From: CAWEYO01 sp963813315
Lineage (GTDB): Bacteria > Pseudomonadota > Alphaproteobacteria > Rhizobiales > Rhizobiaceae
Reading direction: 5' to 3'
Assembly: GCA_963813315.1 (NCBI GenBank)
Contig: CAWEYO010000005.1
Coordinates: 124,001 to 188,000 of the forward strand
Length of the DNA: 64,000 bases
Below are positions 32,171 through 40,969 of the stretch, piece after piece; positions within the stretch are counted from its first letter, which is position 1, and the number at the start of each line of letters is the position of its first letter. The notes under the pieces were generated by a model. It worked only from the letters and a program-made list of their open reading frames with translations. It made no database searches and had not been told where the DNA came from. The position numbers were made by a program, and so were the translations under genes.

Positions 32171-33322
32171 CGCCCCTTTGGTCTGGACACCCTCGAGCGC
32201 GACGCCACCGATCTCGTGGGCCGGGGGAGGCGGTCGGCCGCGAAGCCAGGCCCAGAACCGTGACGCGACCTGGCGGCGAATGAGGTAGGGCTCGATGAGC
32301 ACGGCGATGACGAGGAGGAGACCAAGAAACACGAGGACGGCGCCTGCTGGCAGGGTGAACTTGGCGTTGACCGGCACACTCTCACCGTCGATGACGATGA
32401 TGCGGGTGATCGGCCAGCCTTCGCGCAGCACCTTGTCGATCAGAACGACCAGCGCGGCGCCAAGGCACGAGCCAATCACACGGCCGCGACCGCCTAGGAT
32501 CGATGCACCGCCAATGATGACGGATGCGATAACGGTGAGTTCCCAGCTTACGCCGTAGAGCGGGGTCACACCCTTGTCCTGCGCGACCGACATCAGCGCC
32601 GCAAGGGTCGCGCAAAGCGATGAGATCAGGTAAGCGCGAATACGCACCCAGCGCGTCGGAATGCCGGCATAGACGGCAGCCTGCTCGTTGCCCCCGGTGG
32701 CGAAGGTCTCGTAGCCCCAGCGGGTCTTGGCGAGAACATAGGCGCCGATTACCGCGACGAGGACGAAGATCGCGATCTGATTATTGAAGCCGAAGACGTT
32801 CGTCTCGCCGAGGTGGAAGAACAACGGATGGTCCTTCGCCTTGTCGGAATAATAGATCGCCTGGCCGTGCGTGAGCGCAAGAACGAATCCGCGGCCGATG
32901 AAAAGCATCGTCAGCGTAGCAATGAACGCGGGTACCTTCAGGACGGTGACGAGGACGCCGTTGAGGAGGCCGATAGCCGTGCCCAGGAGCACGCAGAGGA
33001 TCACCGATGTTATGACGCCGAAATCGAGGAAGCTCGGTGCGAACAGCCGAGCAAAGACCACTGCCACCAGGCCATAGGCTGAGCCAACGGACAGATCGAG
33101 GTCCCTGTTGACGATGACGAAGGTCATTCCGACCGCGATGATGCCCACACGGGATGTGTCTCGGAGAAGAGCGTGAAGCGCCTCCGTTGAACCGAAGAAA
33201 GTCGGATTGACGAGAAATCCGCCTAAGTAGAGCAGGGCGAGGAAGATCAGGAGTCCGGACTCCCAGCCGGCGACGAGTTGAGGCGGCGCGCGGCCGGGCA
33301 ATGTCGTCGTGGTGAGCGCCAT
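32171..33322 (-). CDS. First CUT2 sugar ABC permease domain (no stop before the second permease)
   Basis: About 384 residues of RbsC/FrcC-type inner-membrane permease. It shows LIFLALLYLGGFLVNPTFFGS, RDTSRVGIIAVGMTFVIVNRDLDLSVGSAYGLVAVVFARL, LKVPAFIATLTMLFIGRGFVLALTHGQ, and GGNEQAAVYAGIPTRWVRIRAYLISSLCATLAALMSVAQ. The start at 33322 (MALTTTT) follows GGAAGGAACC. The family domain ends near LIRRQVASRFWAWLRG, but no stop codon follows. The frame continues through GVALEGVQTKGA into MATDLALSATGL of the next permease, then reads off-frame to a stop at 31349 because of the frameshift near 32134. The end given here is the domain boundary, not a stop codon. Confidence 0.75.
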
Positions 33323-33405
33323 AGGTTCCTTCCGGTCGATCCTCGCCGTCACGGTGCGGGAGGGCCGCTGCCCTCCCGCACCGATTTCAGACGTTTCGAG
33401 TGGCC

Positions 33406-34488
33406 TCAATTTTCGAAGCGCTTACCGACTTTTGCGACCGAATCCTTCGTCACGAGCTGCGCGCGCGTGTCGAGGTTGGCGGCCGCTATGCCGCGGTCGA
33501 TCTGAAGATAAAGCTGCATGACCGGCCAGAAGCCCTGAAGGAAGGGCTGCTGTCCCAACGAGCCAGTAAGGTTTCCGGCGGCGATGCCTTCCTGCTGTGC
33601 CGGACCGAGGTCGAAACCAAACGCACAGAACTTGCCGGTCTTTCCCATCTGGGCAACCGCCTTGACGAGCGGCGGCGTGAAGACGTTGTTGGCCGTGAAG
33701 GCGCCGACAGCATCACCACGCGACTCGAAAAGCGACACAAGCGCGTTGACCGGATCGTTCGGGTTGGTGTCGATGCCGACATTCTCCGGACCGGCGTCGA
33801 CCTTGAAGGCGTCGAGCTTGCCGGCGTCCTTCAGGGTCTTGACGATTGCGTTGAAGGCGGAGGTGACGCGGTTGTTCACCTCTATGTTGCCCATCGCCGT
33901 CGAGGAGGGCAGCAAGATCGAGCCTCCGGTCGCGCCGCTGGAGAGCACGCAGTTTGCGAGCGCCTCGCCGCCGATTGCCGCAGCCGACGCATCCTGGCCA
34001 GTGTGGCTGATCGCGTTTCGGTGCAGGATGGATCCGTCGAACGAGTTGGTTGTGGCGACCGGGATGCCGGCAGCCTCGGCGGCTTTAACAATGTCGTTGT
34101 ACGCGCCGACCTGCGGAGTGGTCATGATAATTCCGTCGATCGTCGGATCCTGAACGATCTGGTTCAGGATTTCGATCTCGCGGGCAGGATCGTCCACGGG
34201 CGATTCCGAACCGAGCAGCAGAATCTTGGCTCCGATCATGTTGCCGGCGACGGTGGCCCCGACATAAACCGGATCAAAGAAGCCGTTGCCGGCTGTGTGT
34301 GTCACGATGGCGAAAGTGAGATGGCCATCGGCCGAATGGAAGTCTTTCGTCTCGGGGGCCTCCTTTGCGGCGTCCTCGAAACCGTATCCTCCGACAGCTT
34401 TCTCGACGCTGCCGGACTGTGCGAAGGCGTATGGGACGCCGAGCATAAACGCCGCGGCGCATACCGCGAGCGGAAATGTATGTCTCAT
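33406..34488 (-). CDS. Sugar ABC transporter periplasmic binding protein (family 4, CUT2)
   Basis: A 360-residue solute-binding protein. The signal peptide (about residues 1-23, ending VPYAFAQ) is followed by a ribose-binding-protein fold: HLTFAIVTHTAGNGFFDPVYVGATVAGNMIGAKILLLG, ILNQIVQDPTIDGIIMTTPQVG, AAGIPVATTNSFDG, and GAFTANNVFTPPLVKAVAQMG. It feeds the adjacent permease and ATPase. The gene starts with ATG 34488 behind GGGAGGACAATC and is separated from the permease by 83 bases. No sugar-catabolic gene is linked, so the ligand cannot be assigned. The frc kinase-like gene at 54199 is distant. Confidence 0.9.
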   Translation of the reverse strand: MRHTFPLAVCAAAFMLGVPYAFAQSGSVEKAVGGYGFEDAAKEAPETKDFHSADGHLTFAIVTHTAGNGFFDPVYVGATVAGNMIGAKILLLGSESPVDDPAREIEILNQIVQDPTIDGIIMTTPQVGAYNDIVKAAEAAGIPVATTNSFDGSILHRNAISHTGQDASAAAIGGEALANCVLSSGATGGSILLPSSTAMGNIEVNNRVTSAFNAIVKTLKDAGKLDAFKVDAGPENVGIDTNPNDPVNALVSLFESRGDAVGAFTANNVFTPPLVKAVAQMGKTGKFCAFGFDLGPAQQEGIAAGNLTGSLGQQPFLQGFWPVMQLYLQIDRGIAAANLDTRAQLVTKDSVAKVGKRFEN

Positions 34489-34788
34489 GATTGTCCTCCC
34501 TTGCAACCGACGGTCGGAAGCTGTTCAGGCGCATTTATCCAGATGTTTCCGAAGCTTCCTCCCGCGACACAATACTCCGCGCAAAGCCGGTCCACGTAAA
34601 TAGCGAAGTCGCGTTTGCGGGAGCGAACCTGCACATTCCCGGCGCCAAATTGCCGATATTCATGATTTGTACCAGCGAGACACTCGTAGCCAGCCACGGA
34701 AAGACTGTGATATCAATGCTCAAAGCGCGTCGCCGTTGGCAAACTGCCGTTGCCGCGCAGCCTGCCGACTGATCGCCGGACCGTAGAC

Positions 34789-34933
34789 TAGGGTGTGTTG
34801 ATATTCAGGTTGCTGGCCTGCAAATGTCAGTCTTCTCCGCTTCCGGTACTCACGTACCAGAACGTACGCTCTTGTGCCGGTTCTCGAAAACCGCCATTTT
34901 CGGCTCGGCCTGACCTGAATCTCAACACACCCT
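34789..34933. repeat. Complete GGGTGTGTTG two-armed palindromic element
   Basis: The left arm AGGGTGTGTTGATATTCAGG is mirrored by the right arm CCTGAATCTCAACACACCCT across about 105 bases. The interior also carries inverted segments (GTACTCACGTACC). Half-copies are at 12638 and 27478. It sits in the 491-base gap between the sugar binding-protein gene and nuoH. The other part of that gap (34489-34788) shows no gene and probably contains the leftward ABC promoter. The nuoH leader begins only 47 bases after the element. Confidence 0.8.
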
Positions 34934-34979
34934 CAATCCGGTCGCGGGTTTCAACCCGTAGAACAGGTGGTTGCGGAAC

Positions 34980-35966
34980 ATGGAACTTGCCGTCGCCCTT
35001 GGCTTGATCGCATTCAAGGTCGCATTGCTGATTGCGATGCTGCTGCTGCTGCCCTTGCCGCTGACCTGGGTGGAGCGCAAGATCGCCGGGCACATGCAGC
35101 AGCGGTTGGGGCCGATGCGCGTGGGGTGGCACGGGCTGCTGCAGCCGGTCGCGGACGGGCTCAAGCTATTGACCAAGGAGGACCATATCCCGGCCGAGGC
35201 CGACCGCTTCCTGTTCAAGCTGGCCCCGATCCTGGCGCTCGCCCCGCCTTTCGTGGTGTTCGTCGCGGTTCCCTTCGGCGAAACCGTCTCGGTCCTCGGG
35301 GCCGAGATCACGCTCTACGTCTCGAATATGAACGTGGCGATCCTTTTCGTCTTCGCGGTGATCGGAATCGAGGTTTACGGCGTCATCTTCGGCGGTTGGG
35401 CCGCCAACAGCAAATACGCGGTCCTCGGCAGCCTCAGAACCTGCGCGCAGATGATCAGCTACGAAATCCCAATGGGGTTCGCGGTCATCGGCGTGGTGAT
35501 GCTGGCGCAATCGATGAGCCTGCTCGACATCGTGCGGGCGCAGGCCGATGTCTGGAACATCGTCTACCAGCCGGTCGGGTTTTTCGTGTTCTTCGTCGCC
35601 GGGCTGGCCGAAGCACAGCGCATTCCCTTCGACCTTGCGGAAGCGGAAGGCGATCTGGGGGCCGGCTTCCATACCGAATACAGCGGCATCCGCTTTGCGT
35701 TCTTCATGGTCAGCGAATACGCAATCATGCTCCTGGTGTCGGTGCTGGCGGTGATCCTGTTCTTCGGCGGCTGGAACGGCGTGCTGATACCGTTGCCGCC
35801 GCTTCTCTGGTTTGCGCTCAAGGTGGCTTGCTTCATCTACGTGTTCATGTGGTTCCGCTTCACTTTCCCACGCTACCGCTACGACCAGCTGATGGCGATC
35901 GGGTGGAAAGTCTTGCTTCCACTTTCGCTGGCGAACATAATCGTCACTGGAATTGCTTTTCTCTAG
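34980..35966 (+). CDS. nuoH: NADH-quinone oxidoreductase subunit H
   Basis: A 328-residue inner-membrane subunit at the junction of the peripheral and membrane arms; it forms most of the quinone channel. It shows eight or so hydrophobic helices and the conserved loops TWVERKIAGHMQQRLGPMRVGWHGLLQPVADGLKLLTKED, FGGWAANSKYAVLGSLRTCAQMISYEIPMG, and AEAQRIPFDLAEAEGDLGAGFHTEYSG (acidic E-channel loop), plus FRFTFPRYRYDQLM. The ATG at 34980 is used; an in-frame TTG lies at 34971. It heads a short rightward group nuoH-nuoI-CBS opposed to all other nuo genes, starting 47 bases after a palindromic element. Confidence 0.95.
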   Translation: MELAVALGLIAFKVALLIAMLLLLPLPLTWVERKIAGHMQQRLGPMRVGWHGLLQPVADGLKLLTKEDHIPAEADRFLFKLAPILALAPPFVVFVAVPFGETVSVLGAEITLYVSNMNVAILFVFAVIGIEVYGVIFGGWAANSKYAVLGSLRTCAQMISYEIPMGFAVIGVVMLAQSMSLLDIVRAQADVWNIVYQPVGFFVFFVAGLAEAQRIPFDLAEAEGDLGAGFHTEYSGIRFAFFMVSEYAIMLLVSVLAVILFFGGWNGVLIPLPPLLWFALKVACFIYVFMWFRFTFPRYRYDQLMAIGWKVLLPLSLANIIVTGIAFL

Positions 35967-35995
35967 GGCCGTGGCTGGCCCACAGCGAGGCGACG

Positions 35996-36562
35996 ATGTC
36001 GCGCGCATTGGACAGAATGGGAACATGGATCGGCTGGATGTTCTTCGCCGATTTGGCGAAGGCTCTGTCGCTGACCTTCGGCTACATGTTCGCCAGGTCC
36101 GTGACCATGCAATATCCGGACAAGGAAAAATGGTTGCCCTATTCGCGCTACCGCGGGCATCACTTTCTAAAGCGCGACGAAGAGGGCGAGATCAAGTGCG
36201 TGGCCTGCGAACTCTGCGCCCGGATTTGTCCCTGCGACTGCATTGAAGTGGTCCCCTATGAAGACGAGAAGGGCAACCGGCGCCCGGCAAAATTCGAGAT
36301 CGACATGGCCCGGTGCCTGTTCTGCGGGCTGTGCGAGGATGCCTGCCCGGCGGACGCGATCGCGCTTGGCCAAGAGTACGAATTCTCAAGTTTTTCTTCC
36401 CGTGACCTGGTGGTCGGACGTGACGATCTTCTCGGCAAGCTGGGCAAGGCGGCGACCGGCGGCGGCGTAGTCGCGGCGCGCCTGAACACCGAAAAGGATG
36501 TACGGGTCGAGACGAGCGATCCGGAGGGATACGACTGGTGGCGCAATATTCGACGAACGTGA
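35996..36562 (+). CDS. nuoI: NADH-quinone oxidoreductase subunit I (2x[4Fe-4S] ferredoxin type)
   Basis: A 188-residue peripheral subunit carrying clusters N6a and N6b that pass electrons toward NuoB. The two ferredoxin motifs are complete: C68, C71, C74, C78 (CVACELCARICP) and C107, C110, C113, C117 (CLFCGLCEDACP). The N-terminal amphipathic helix (WIGWMFFADLAKALSLTFGYMF) anchors it to NuoH. The C-terminal tail (GKAATGGGVVAARLNTEKDVRV...) is longer than in mitochondrial-type proteins. The ATG at 35996 has GAGG in the leader and lies 29 bases after nuoH. Confidence 0.95.
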   Translation: MSRALDRMGTWIGWMFFADLAKALSLTFGYMFARSVTMQYPDKEKWLPYSRYRGHHFLKRDEEGEIKCVACELCARICPCDCIEVVPYEDEKGNRRPAKFEIDMARCLFCGLCEDACPADAIALGQEYEFSSFSSRDLVVGRDDLLGKLGKAATGGGVVAARLNTEKDVRVETSDPEGYDWWRNIRRT

Positions 36563-36605
36563 ACGCGCCTGCCGTAAAGCCGAAGCGTTCGGAAAGGAGG
36601 CTCAG

Positions 36606-37046
36606 ATGCTGGTCGGCGAAATTTTGAGGTTCAAGGCTTCCGAGGTCATTTCTGTCACTCCGGGACAGACGATGGTGGAAGTCCTGCGGCTGTTTCGGGA
36701 AAACAATATCGGCTTTGTGGTTGTCAGCCGTTCGCCCGGCGAATATCTGGGCACGCTGTCTGAGCGGGACTGCTGCAATGCTGTGGCAGAACACGGCGCC
36801 GCGGCGCCGATGATGCGGGTCGCCAACATCATGAACAGCAACGTGGCGACCTGTTCGGCACAGGACCGGCTGCCCCTAGTGATGGCGCTCATGACCAAGC
36901 GTCGCACGCGCCATGTGCTGGTCATGGATGGCAATGACGTTGTCGGCGTGGTCAGCATCGGCGACGTGGTCAAGCATCGGCTGGACGAATCGATCCGCAC
37001 CGAGCAGGCGCTGCACGACTACATTGCCGGGACCGGCTATCACTGA
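36606..37046 (+). CDS. Tandem CBS-domain protein encoded with nuoHI
   Basis: A 146-residue protein consisting of a CBS pair (Bateman module): FKASEVISVTPGQTMVEVLRLFRENNIGFVVVSR and VANIMNSNVATCSAQDRLPLVMALMTKRRTRHVLVMDGNDVVGVVSIGDVVKHRLDE. Such modules bind adenine nucleotides (AMP, ATP, NAD or SAM) and regulate partners or sense energy charge. It starts 43 bases after nuoI behind a strong GGAAAGGAGG site, so it is co-transcribed with nuoHI, and it ends 82 bases from the convergent nuoG stop. A nucleotide-sensing role for complex I is an inference from position alone. Confidence 0.88.
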   Translation: MLVGEILRFKASEVISVTPGQTMVEVLRLFRENNIGFVVVSRSPGEYLGTLSERDCCNAVAEHGAAAPMMRVANIMNSNVATCSAQDRLPLVMALMTKRRTRHVLVMDGNDVVGVVSIGDVVKHRLDESIRTEQALHDYIAGTGYH

Positions 37047-37128
37047 CGGACGCGCGGCGCGCGAAGGGCGTAGCCCGTGCCGTTTCCGGTTGCTCTCTAC
37101 GCGTCGTTTCTAACGCGTATTCCAATTG

Positions 37129-39663
37129 CTAGCCCGGGTGCTCCAGCCCGGCCCCAATCCCGGCGACAGTGGCGATCTCCAAGCCCGTGTGCGCCCTTTG
37201 GACCTCCACAGGACATGGGTACTGGCCCCGCCGCAACAGGCTGTTGAGACGCAAGCTTATGTAGTTTTCTGGAACGAACACGAGCCCGGTGGGGAAGCGC
37301 TTGTTGACCTTGAGCTGTGCCGTCAGTTCGCTTTGGGCGGATCGCACGACCACCTGATCACGCTCCGAAAGGCCAAGCTGTGCGGCATCCCGCGCGCTCA
37401 TCTCGACGAATGGGTCATCGGCGACCGTGTTCAGTATTTCCGAGCGTTCGGAAAGATATCCGTTGTGGAACAGTGAGTTGCCCGTGACGAGCATAAGCCC
37501 GCCGTCGGCATCGACAAACGGCGGCGGTGCGAAGAACCCGCCAGCCAGCGACATCGCGGTCGCTCTGGTAAATGCGCCGTCGGCGCCCAGCCTATCCTGC
37601 TTCAGTCCTTGGTAGGCAGGAACGAGCAGGGCAATCTCCTCGAAGATTTCGCCTTGACTCGATGGCCGCAGCACCTGGTTGCGCAGCTCTGCAATGAAGT
37701 CGAAAATCGCCAGGTTGCCTCGCGCCTCGAAGACCGGTTCGCGGAACTTTCGCACCATCTGGGTCCGGCCCTCGTTGTTGGTGAACGTGCCGGTCTCCTC
37801 GCCGTAACCCGCCGCAGGCAGAACGACATCGGCCATACCCGCCGTATCCGTGAGAAACGCGTCCTGCACGATCAGGAGATCGGCCGCACCAAGCGCCTGC
37901 TTGACGAATGCCCGGTCGGGACTGGAATTCAGTGGGTCGCTACCGACAATATAGAGCGCGCCCATCCGACCTTCGTCACAGAGTTCCAGCATTGCCTGGA
38001 AGTCCACGCCGGGTTCGGACGGGATCGCCGAACCCCAGGCCCGTTCGAGAGTCGCGCGCGCCGCATCATCGGCGACCTCGGACAGCCCCGGCAGCGCGGC
38101 CGGCAGAATCCCCATGTCCCAGGCGCCCATTTGATTGGCTCGGTCGAAAAGGAACTGCATCGCCACGCTTTTGCCGAGCGCATGGAGAACCCGCATCAGA
38201 TTGTTGAGCTGTTGCAGCGTCGCGCGCGCTTCCGGTGATCTCAGGAGGTCGACGCTGACAAGCACGGTCACGCTCCGGCCCTCGATCAGCGCGGCAGCCA
38301 GAGCGCGATGACTTTTTCCAAAGCCGTCATCGCGGTCAAACTCTTTGATTGCCGCTGTCACCTCGGCAAGGCTCGCCGCCTCGCTGCCAGGACGAACGCG
38401 AACAACCGCCCTGGCATCGGCATCAAGACGGGATGGCCGCGCCGAGAGCATGAGCAACCCGGCCCGCCGCCGCCGCGCCCCGTCCCGCAGCAAGTATTCG
38501 GTGACCGGGTTTTCGTCGGTCACGTTGCCTCCGACGACAAACACGCAGTCGTTGCCTATCACGTCCTCCAGCGGCGCGCGGGTGTGGAAGGCCGCCAGCA
38601 ACGGGCCGAGCGCATCGAAGGGCGTGGACCAGCGCGACGAACAGTCGATGTTGTTGGTACGCAACACCGTCCGCATCAGCTTCTGGAATTGATAAAGCAT
38701 CTCGTTGGGCAGGCGCGGCGAGGCCAGGCCACCCGCAGCTTTGCTCTCGACTGCCGACAGGCGCCGGCGCAGGTAACCCCCCGCTTCGTCCCAGGAAACT
38801 GGAACGAGTGCGCCGTCACGACGGATCATCGGCCTCTTGATGCGGTCCCGGCTCCCGACGAAGTCGAGGCCAAAGCGACCCCGCGCGCAGAGCGTTTCGC
38901 GGTTGACGCCATGCTCCCACTTCGAGCGGACCCGCATGAACTCGCCCTTGCGCGCGCCGACGGTCAACTGGCAACCGGTGCCGCAATGCGGGCAGATCGT
39001 ATCGGTCTCCACCAGATCCCAAGGCCGCGCCTTGTAGCGATAGGGGAAGCTCATCAGCGCGCCGACCGGGCAGACCTCGACGCAATTGCCGCACTGGTCG
39101 CAACTCGCCAGACTGCCCTCAAAGCCGGTGACGGCGGTATCCATGCCCTTTTCGACCGTGCCGAGCGCGACCGCGCCTACAACCTCCTCGCACATCCGGA
39201 CGCAGCGCTGGCACTGTATGCAGCGATTGACGTTCATGATGATGACGGGACTGAGACGGATGTCCTCGGAGTGGAACACACGCTTGGCATCGCGGAACCG
39301 GCTTTCGCGAGGCCCGTATGCCATCACCATGTCCTGAAGCTCGCACTCGCCGCCCTTGTCGCAAACCGGGCAGTCGAGGGGGTGGTTGGCGAGCAGCATG
39401 TCGAGCATGGAGGAGCGGGTTTCGTCGATCAGCGGCGTGTTCGTGCGAACCACCATGCCCTCGGCAACTGCGGTAGCGCAGGAGGGCTGCAGCCGGCGCA
39501 GCCCTTCGATCTCCACCAGGCACATGCGGCAGGAGGCCAGCGCCGGAAGCCGCTTCAGATAGCAGAAGGTCGGGATTTCGATGCCCAGGCGCTCGGCGGC
39601 CTGCAGCACCGTGGAGCCCGCCTCCACTTCCAGCGTTTGTTCATTGATCTTGATGGTGACCAT
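37129..39663 (-). CDS. nuoG: NADH-quinone oxidoreductase subunit G, long form with N7 cluster ligands
   Basis: An 844-residue iron-sulfur subunit of the NADH dehydrogenase module. [2Fe-2S] N1b ligands: C34, C45, C48, C62. N5: H94, C98, C101, C107. N4: C148, C151, C154 with C198; the second ferredoxin-like set is C188, C191, C194 with C158. A further motif C224, C227, C231 and C259 (C-x2-C-x3-C-x27-C) matches the N7 cluster of the Escherichia/Thermus-type NuoG. The C-terminal half is a molybdopterin-oxidoreductase-like domain without an obvious cofactor site. Mitochondrial-type alphaproteobacterial NuoG is about 690 residues and lacks N7. It is the last gene of the leftward unit, 36 bases after nuoF. 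Confidence 0.95.
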   Translation of the reverse strand: MVTIKINEQTLEVEAGSTVLQAAERLGIEIPTFCYLKRLPALASCRMCLVEIEGLRRLQPSCATAVAEGMVVRTNTPLIDETRSSMLDMLLANHPLDCPVCDKGGECELQDMVMAYGPRESRFRDAKRVFHSEDIRLSPVIIMNVNRCIQCQRCVRMCEEVVGAVALGTVEKGMDTAVTGFEGSLASCDQCGNCVEVCPVGALMSFPYRYKARPWDLVETDTICPHCGTGCQLTVGARKGEFMRVRSKWEHGVNRETLCARGRFGLDFVGSRDRIKRPMIRRDGALVPVSWDEAGGYLRRRLSAVESKAAGGLASPRLPNEMLYQFQKLMRTVLRTNNIDCSSRWSTPFDALGPLLAAFHTRAPLEDVIGNDCVFVVGGNVTDENPVTEYLLRDGARRRRAGLLMLSARPSRLDADARAVVRVRPGSEAASLAEVTAAIKEFDRDDGFGKSHRALAAALIEGRSVTVLVSVDLLRSPEARATLQQLNNLMRVLHALGKSVAMQFLFDRANQMGAWDMGILPAALPGLSEVADDAARATLERAWGSAIPSEPGVDFQAMLELCDEGRMGALYIVGSDPLNSSPDRAFVKQALGAADLLIVQDAFLTDTAGMADVVLPAAGYGEETGTFTNNEGRTQMVRKFREPVFEARGNLAIFDFIAELRNQVLRPSSQGEIFEEIALLVPAYQGLKQDRLGADGAFTRATAMSLAGGFFAPPPFVDADGGLMLVTGNSLFHNGYLSERSEILNTVADDPFVEMSARDAAQLGLSERDQVVVRSAQSELTAQLKVNKRFPTGLVFVPENYISLRLNSLLRRGQYPCPVEVQRAHTGLEIATVAGIGAGLEHPG

Positions 39664-39699
39664 CGCTTCCTCGCGGCCGTCTCGCTCATCCTGCTCTGA

Positions 39700-40965
39700 T
39701 CAGTGAAACGGGCATTTGCCTTCCTCGATATGGGTGACGAATTCGTCCTCGAAATGCACCAGCGCGGCCCGCAGGCCCATGGCCGCGCCGTCGCCCAGAG
39801 CACAGAACGTGTTGCCGAAAATGCCCTTGCAGAGCGCGTCAAGCTGTTCCAGATCGCCCGGCGCACCCTGCCCAGCCTCGATCCGGCGCAGCACCTTGAC
39901 GACCCAGTTCAGCCCTTCCCGGCACGGGGTGCACTTGCCGCAGGATTCGTGATGGAAGAACTCGATGATCCGGGTGGCGACTTTGACCATGCAGGCCGAG
40001 TCGTCGATCACGATCACCCCGGCTGAGCCGAGCATCGAGCCGGCGGCGGCCAGCGAGTCGAAGTCCATGCCGACATCCAGTCCGCGCTCAGGGATCAGCG
40101 GCGCCGACACCCCGCCGGGGATCACTGCCTTGATCTTGCGCCCCGGTGGCGGCCCGCCGGCGTGATCCTCCACCAGTTCGCGCAGCGATATGCCCATCGG
40201 CAACTCGTAAAGGCCCGGTTTGCGCACCTGCCCGCTGAGGCAATAGAGCTTGGGGCCGGGACTCTTGTCCGGCCCGATGCTTCGAAACCAGCCTGGTCCT
40301 CGCGCCACGATATGCGGCACGCAGACCAGCGTCTCGACGTTGTTGATCACGGTCGGGCTGGCATAGAGCCCTTCGGCCGCTGGAAACGGCGGTTTCAGGC
40401 GCGGCTGCGCCCGTTTGCCTTCGAGCGAGTCGAGCATCGCCGTCTCCTCGCCGCAGATATAGGCGCCGGCGCCGCAATGGACATGCACGACGAAGCTGAA
40501 GTCCGACCCCAGAATCCGCTTTCCCAGATAGCCCTTGGCATGGGCCTCGGCGATCGCCTGCTCCAGCCGCTGGATCGCCAGCACGTATTCCCCGCGGATA
40601 TAGACATAGGCGGTTTCCGCGCCAATCGCGTAGGCGCTGATAGCCATGCCCTCGATCAGTTGGTGCGGATCACGCTCCATGATGATCCGGTCCTTGAAGG
40701 TGCCGGGCTCGCCCTCATCAGCATTGCAGCACAAATATTTCGGCTTGCCGGAGCGCTTCGGCACGAAGCTCCATTTCAGCCCTGTCGGAAATCCGGCCCC
40801 GCCGCGACCGCGCAGGTTCGATTCCTTTACGAGTTCGACAATCTCGTCGGGCGTGTGTTCGCGGACCGCCTTCGCAAGCGCCTGATAGCCGCCGCCGGCC
40901 TCGTAGGCTGCAATGAGATGGCCATCCGGCGCATCCACGTTCCTGAGAAGGACCGGCTCGAACAT
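39700..40965 (-). CDS. nuoF: NADH-quinone oxidoreductase subunit F (NADH/FMN-binding)
   Basis: A 421-residue flavoprotein that oxidises NADH. It shows the NADH/FMN glycine-rich region SNLRGRGGAGFPTGLKWSF, FMN contacts YLCCNADEGEPGTFKDR, GAGAYICGEETAMLDSLEG and PTVINNVETL. The N3 [4Fe-4S] motif ESCGKCTPCREG has a fourth Cys in GNTFCALGDG. The start at 40965 follows GGGAGCATAGCACC and lies 4 bases after the nuoE stop. The open frame to 41022 overlaps nuoE and is rejected. Length is normal for the family. Confidence 0.95.
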   Translation of the reverse strand: MFEPVLLRNVDAPDGHLIAAYEAGGGYQALAKAVREHTPDEIVELVKESNLRGRGGAGFPTGLKWSFVPKRSGKPKYLCCNADEGEPGTFKDRIIMERDPHQLIEGMAISAYAIGAETAYVYIRGEYVLAIQRLEQAIAEAHAKGYLGKRILGSDFSFVVHVHCGAGAYICGEETAMLDSLEGKRAQPRLKPPFPAAEGLYASPTVINNVETLVCVPHIVARGPGWFRSIGPDKSPGPKLYCLSGQVRKPGLYELPMGISLRELVEDHAGGPPPGRKIKAVIPGGVSAPLIPERGLDVGMDFDSLAAAGSMLGSAGVIVIDDSACMVKVATRIIEFFHHESCGKCTPCREGLNWVVKVLRRIEAGQGAPGDLEQLDALCKGIFGNTFCALGDGAAMGLRAALVHFEDEFVTHIEEGKCPFH

Positions 40966-40969
40966 GGTG

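Noticed and set aside
34967..35995. Upstream in-frame extension of nuoI across nuoH
   Set aside because: The extension is an out-of-frame reading of nuoH; the ATG at 35996 with GAGG and the normal family N-terminus fixes the start.
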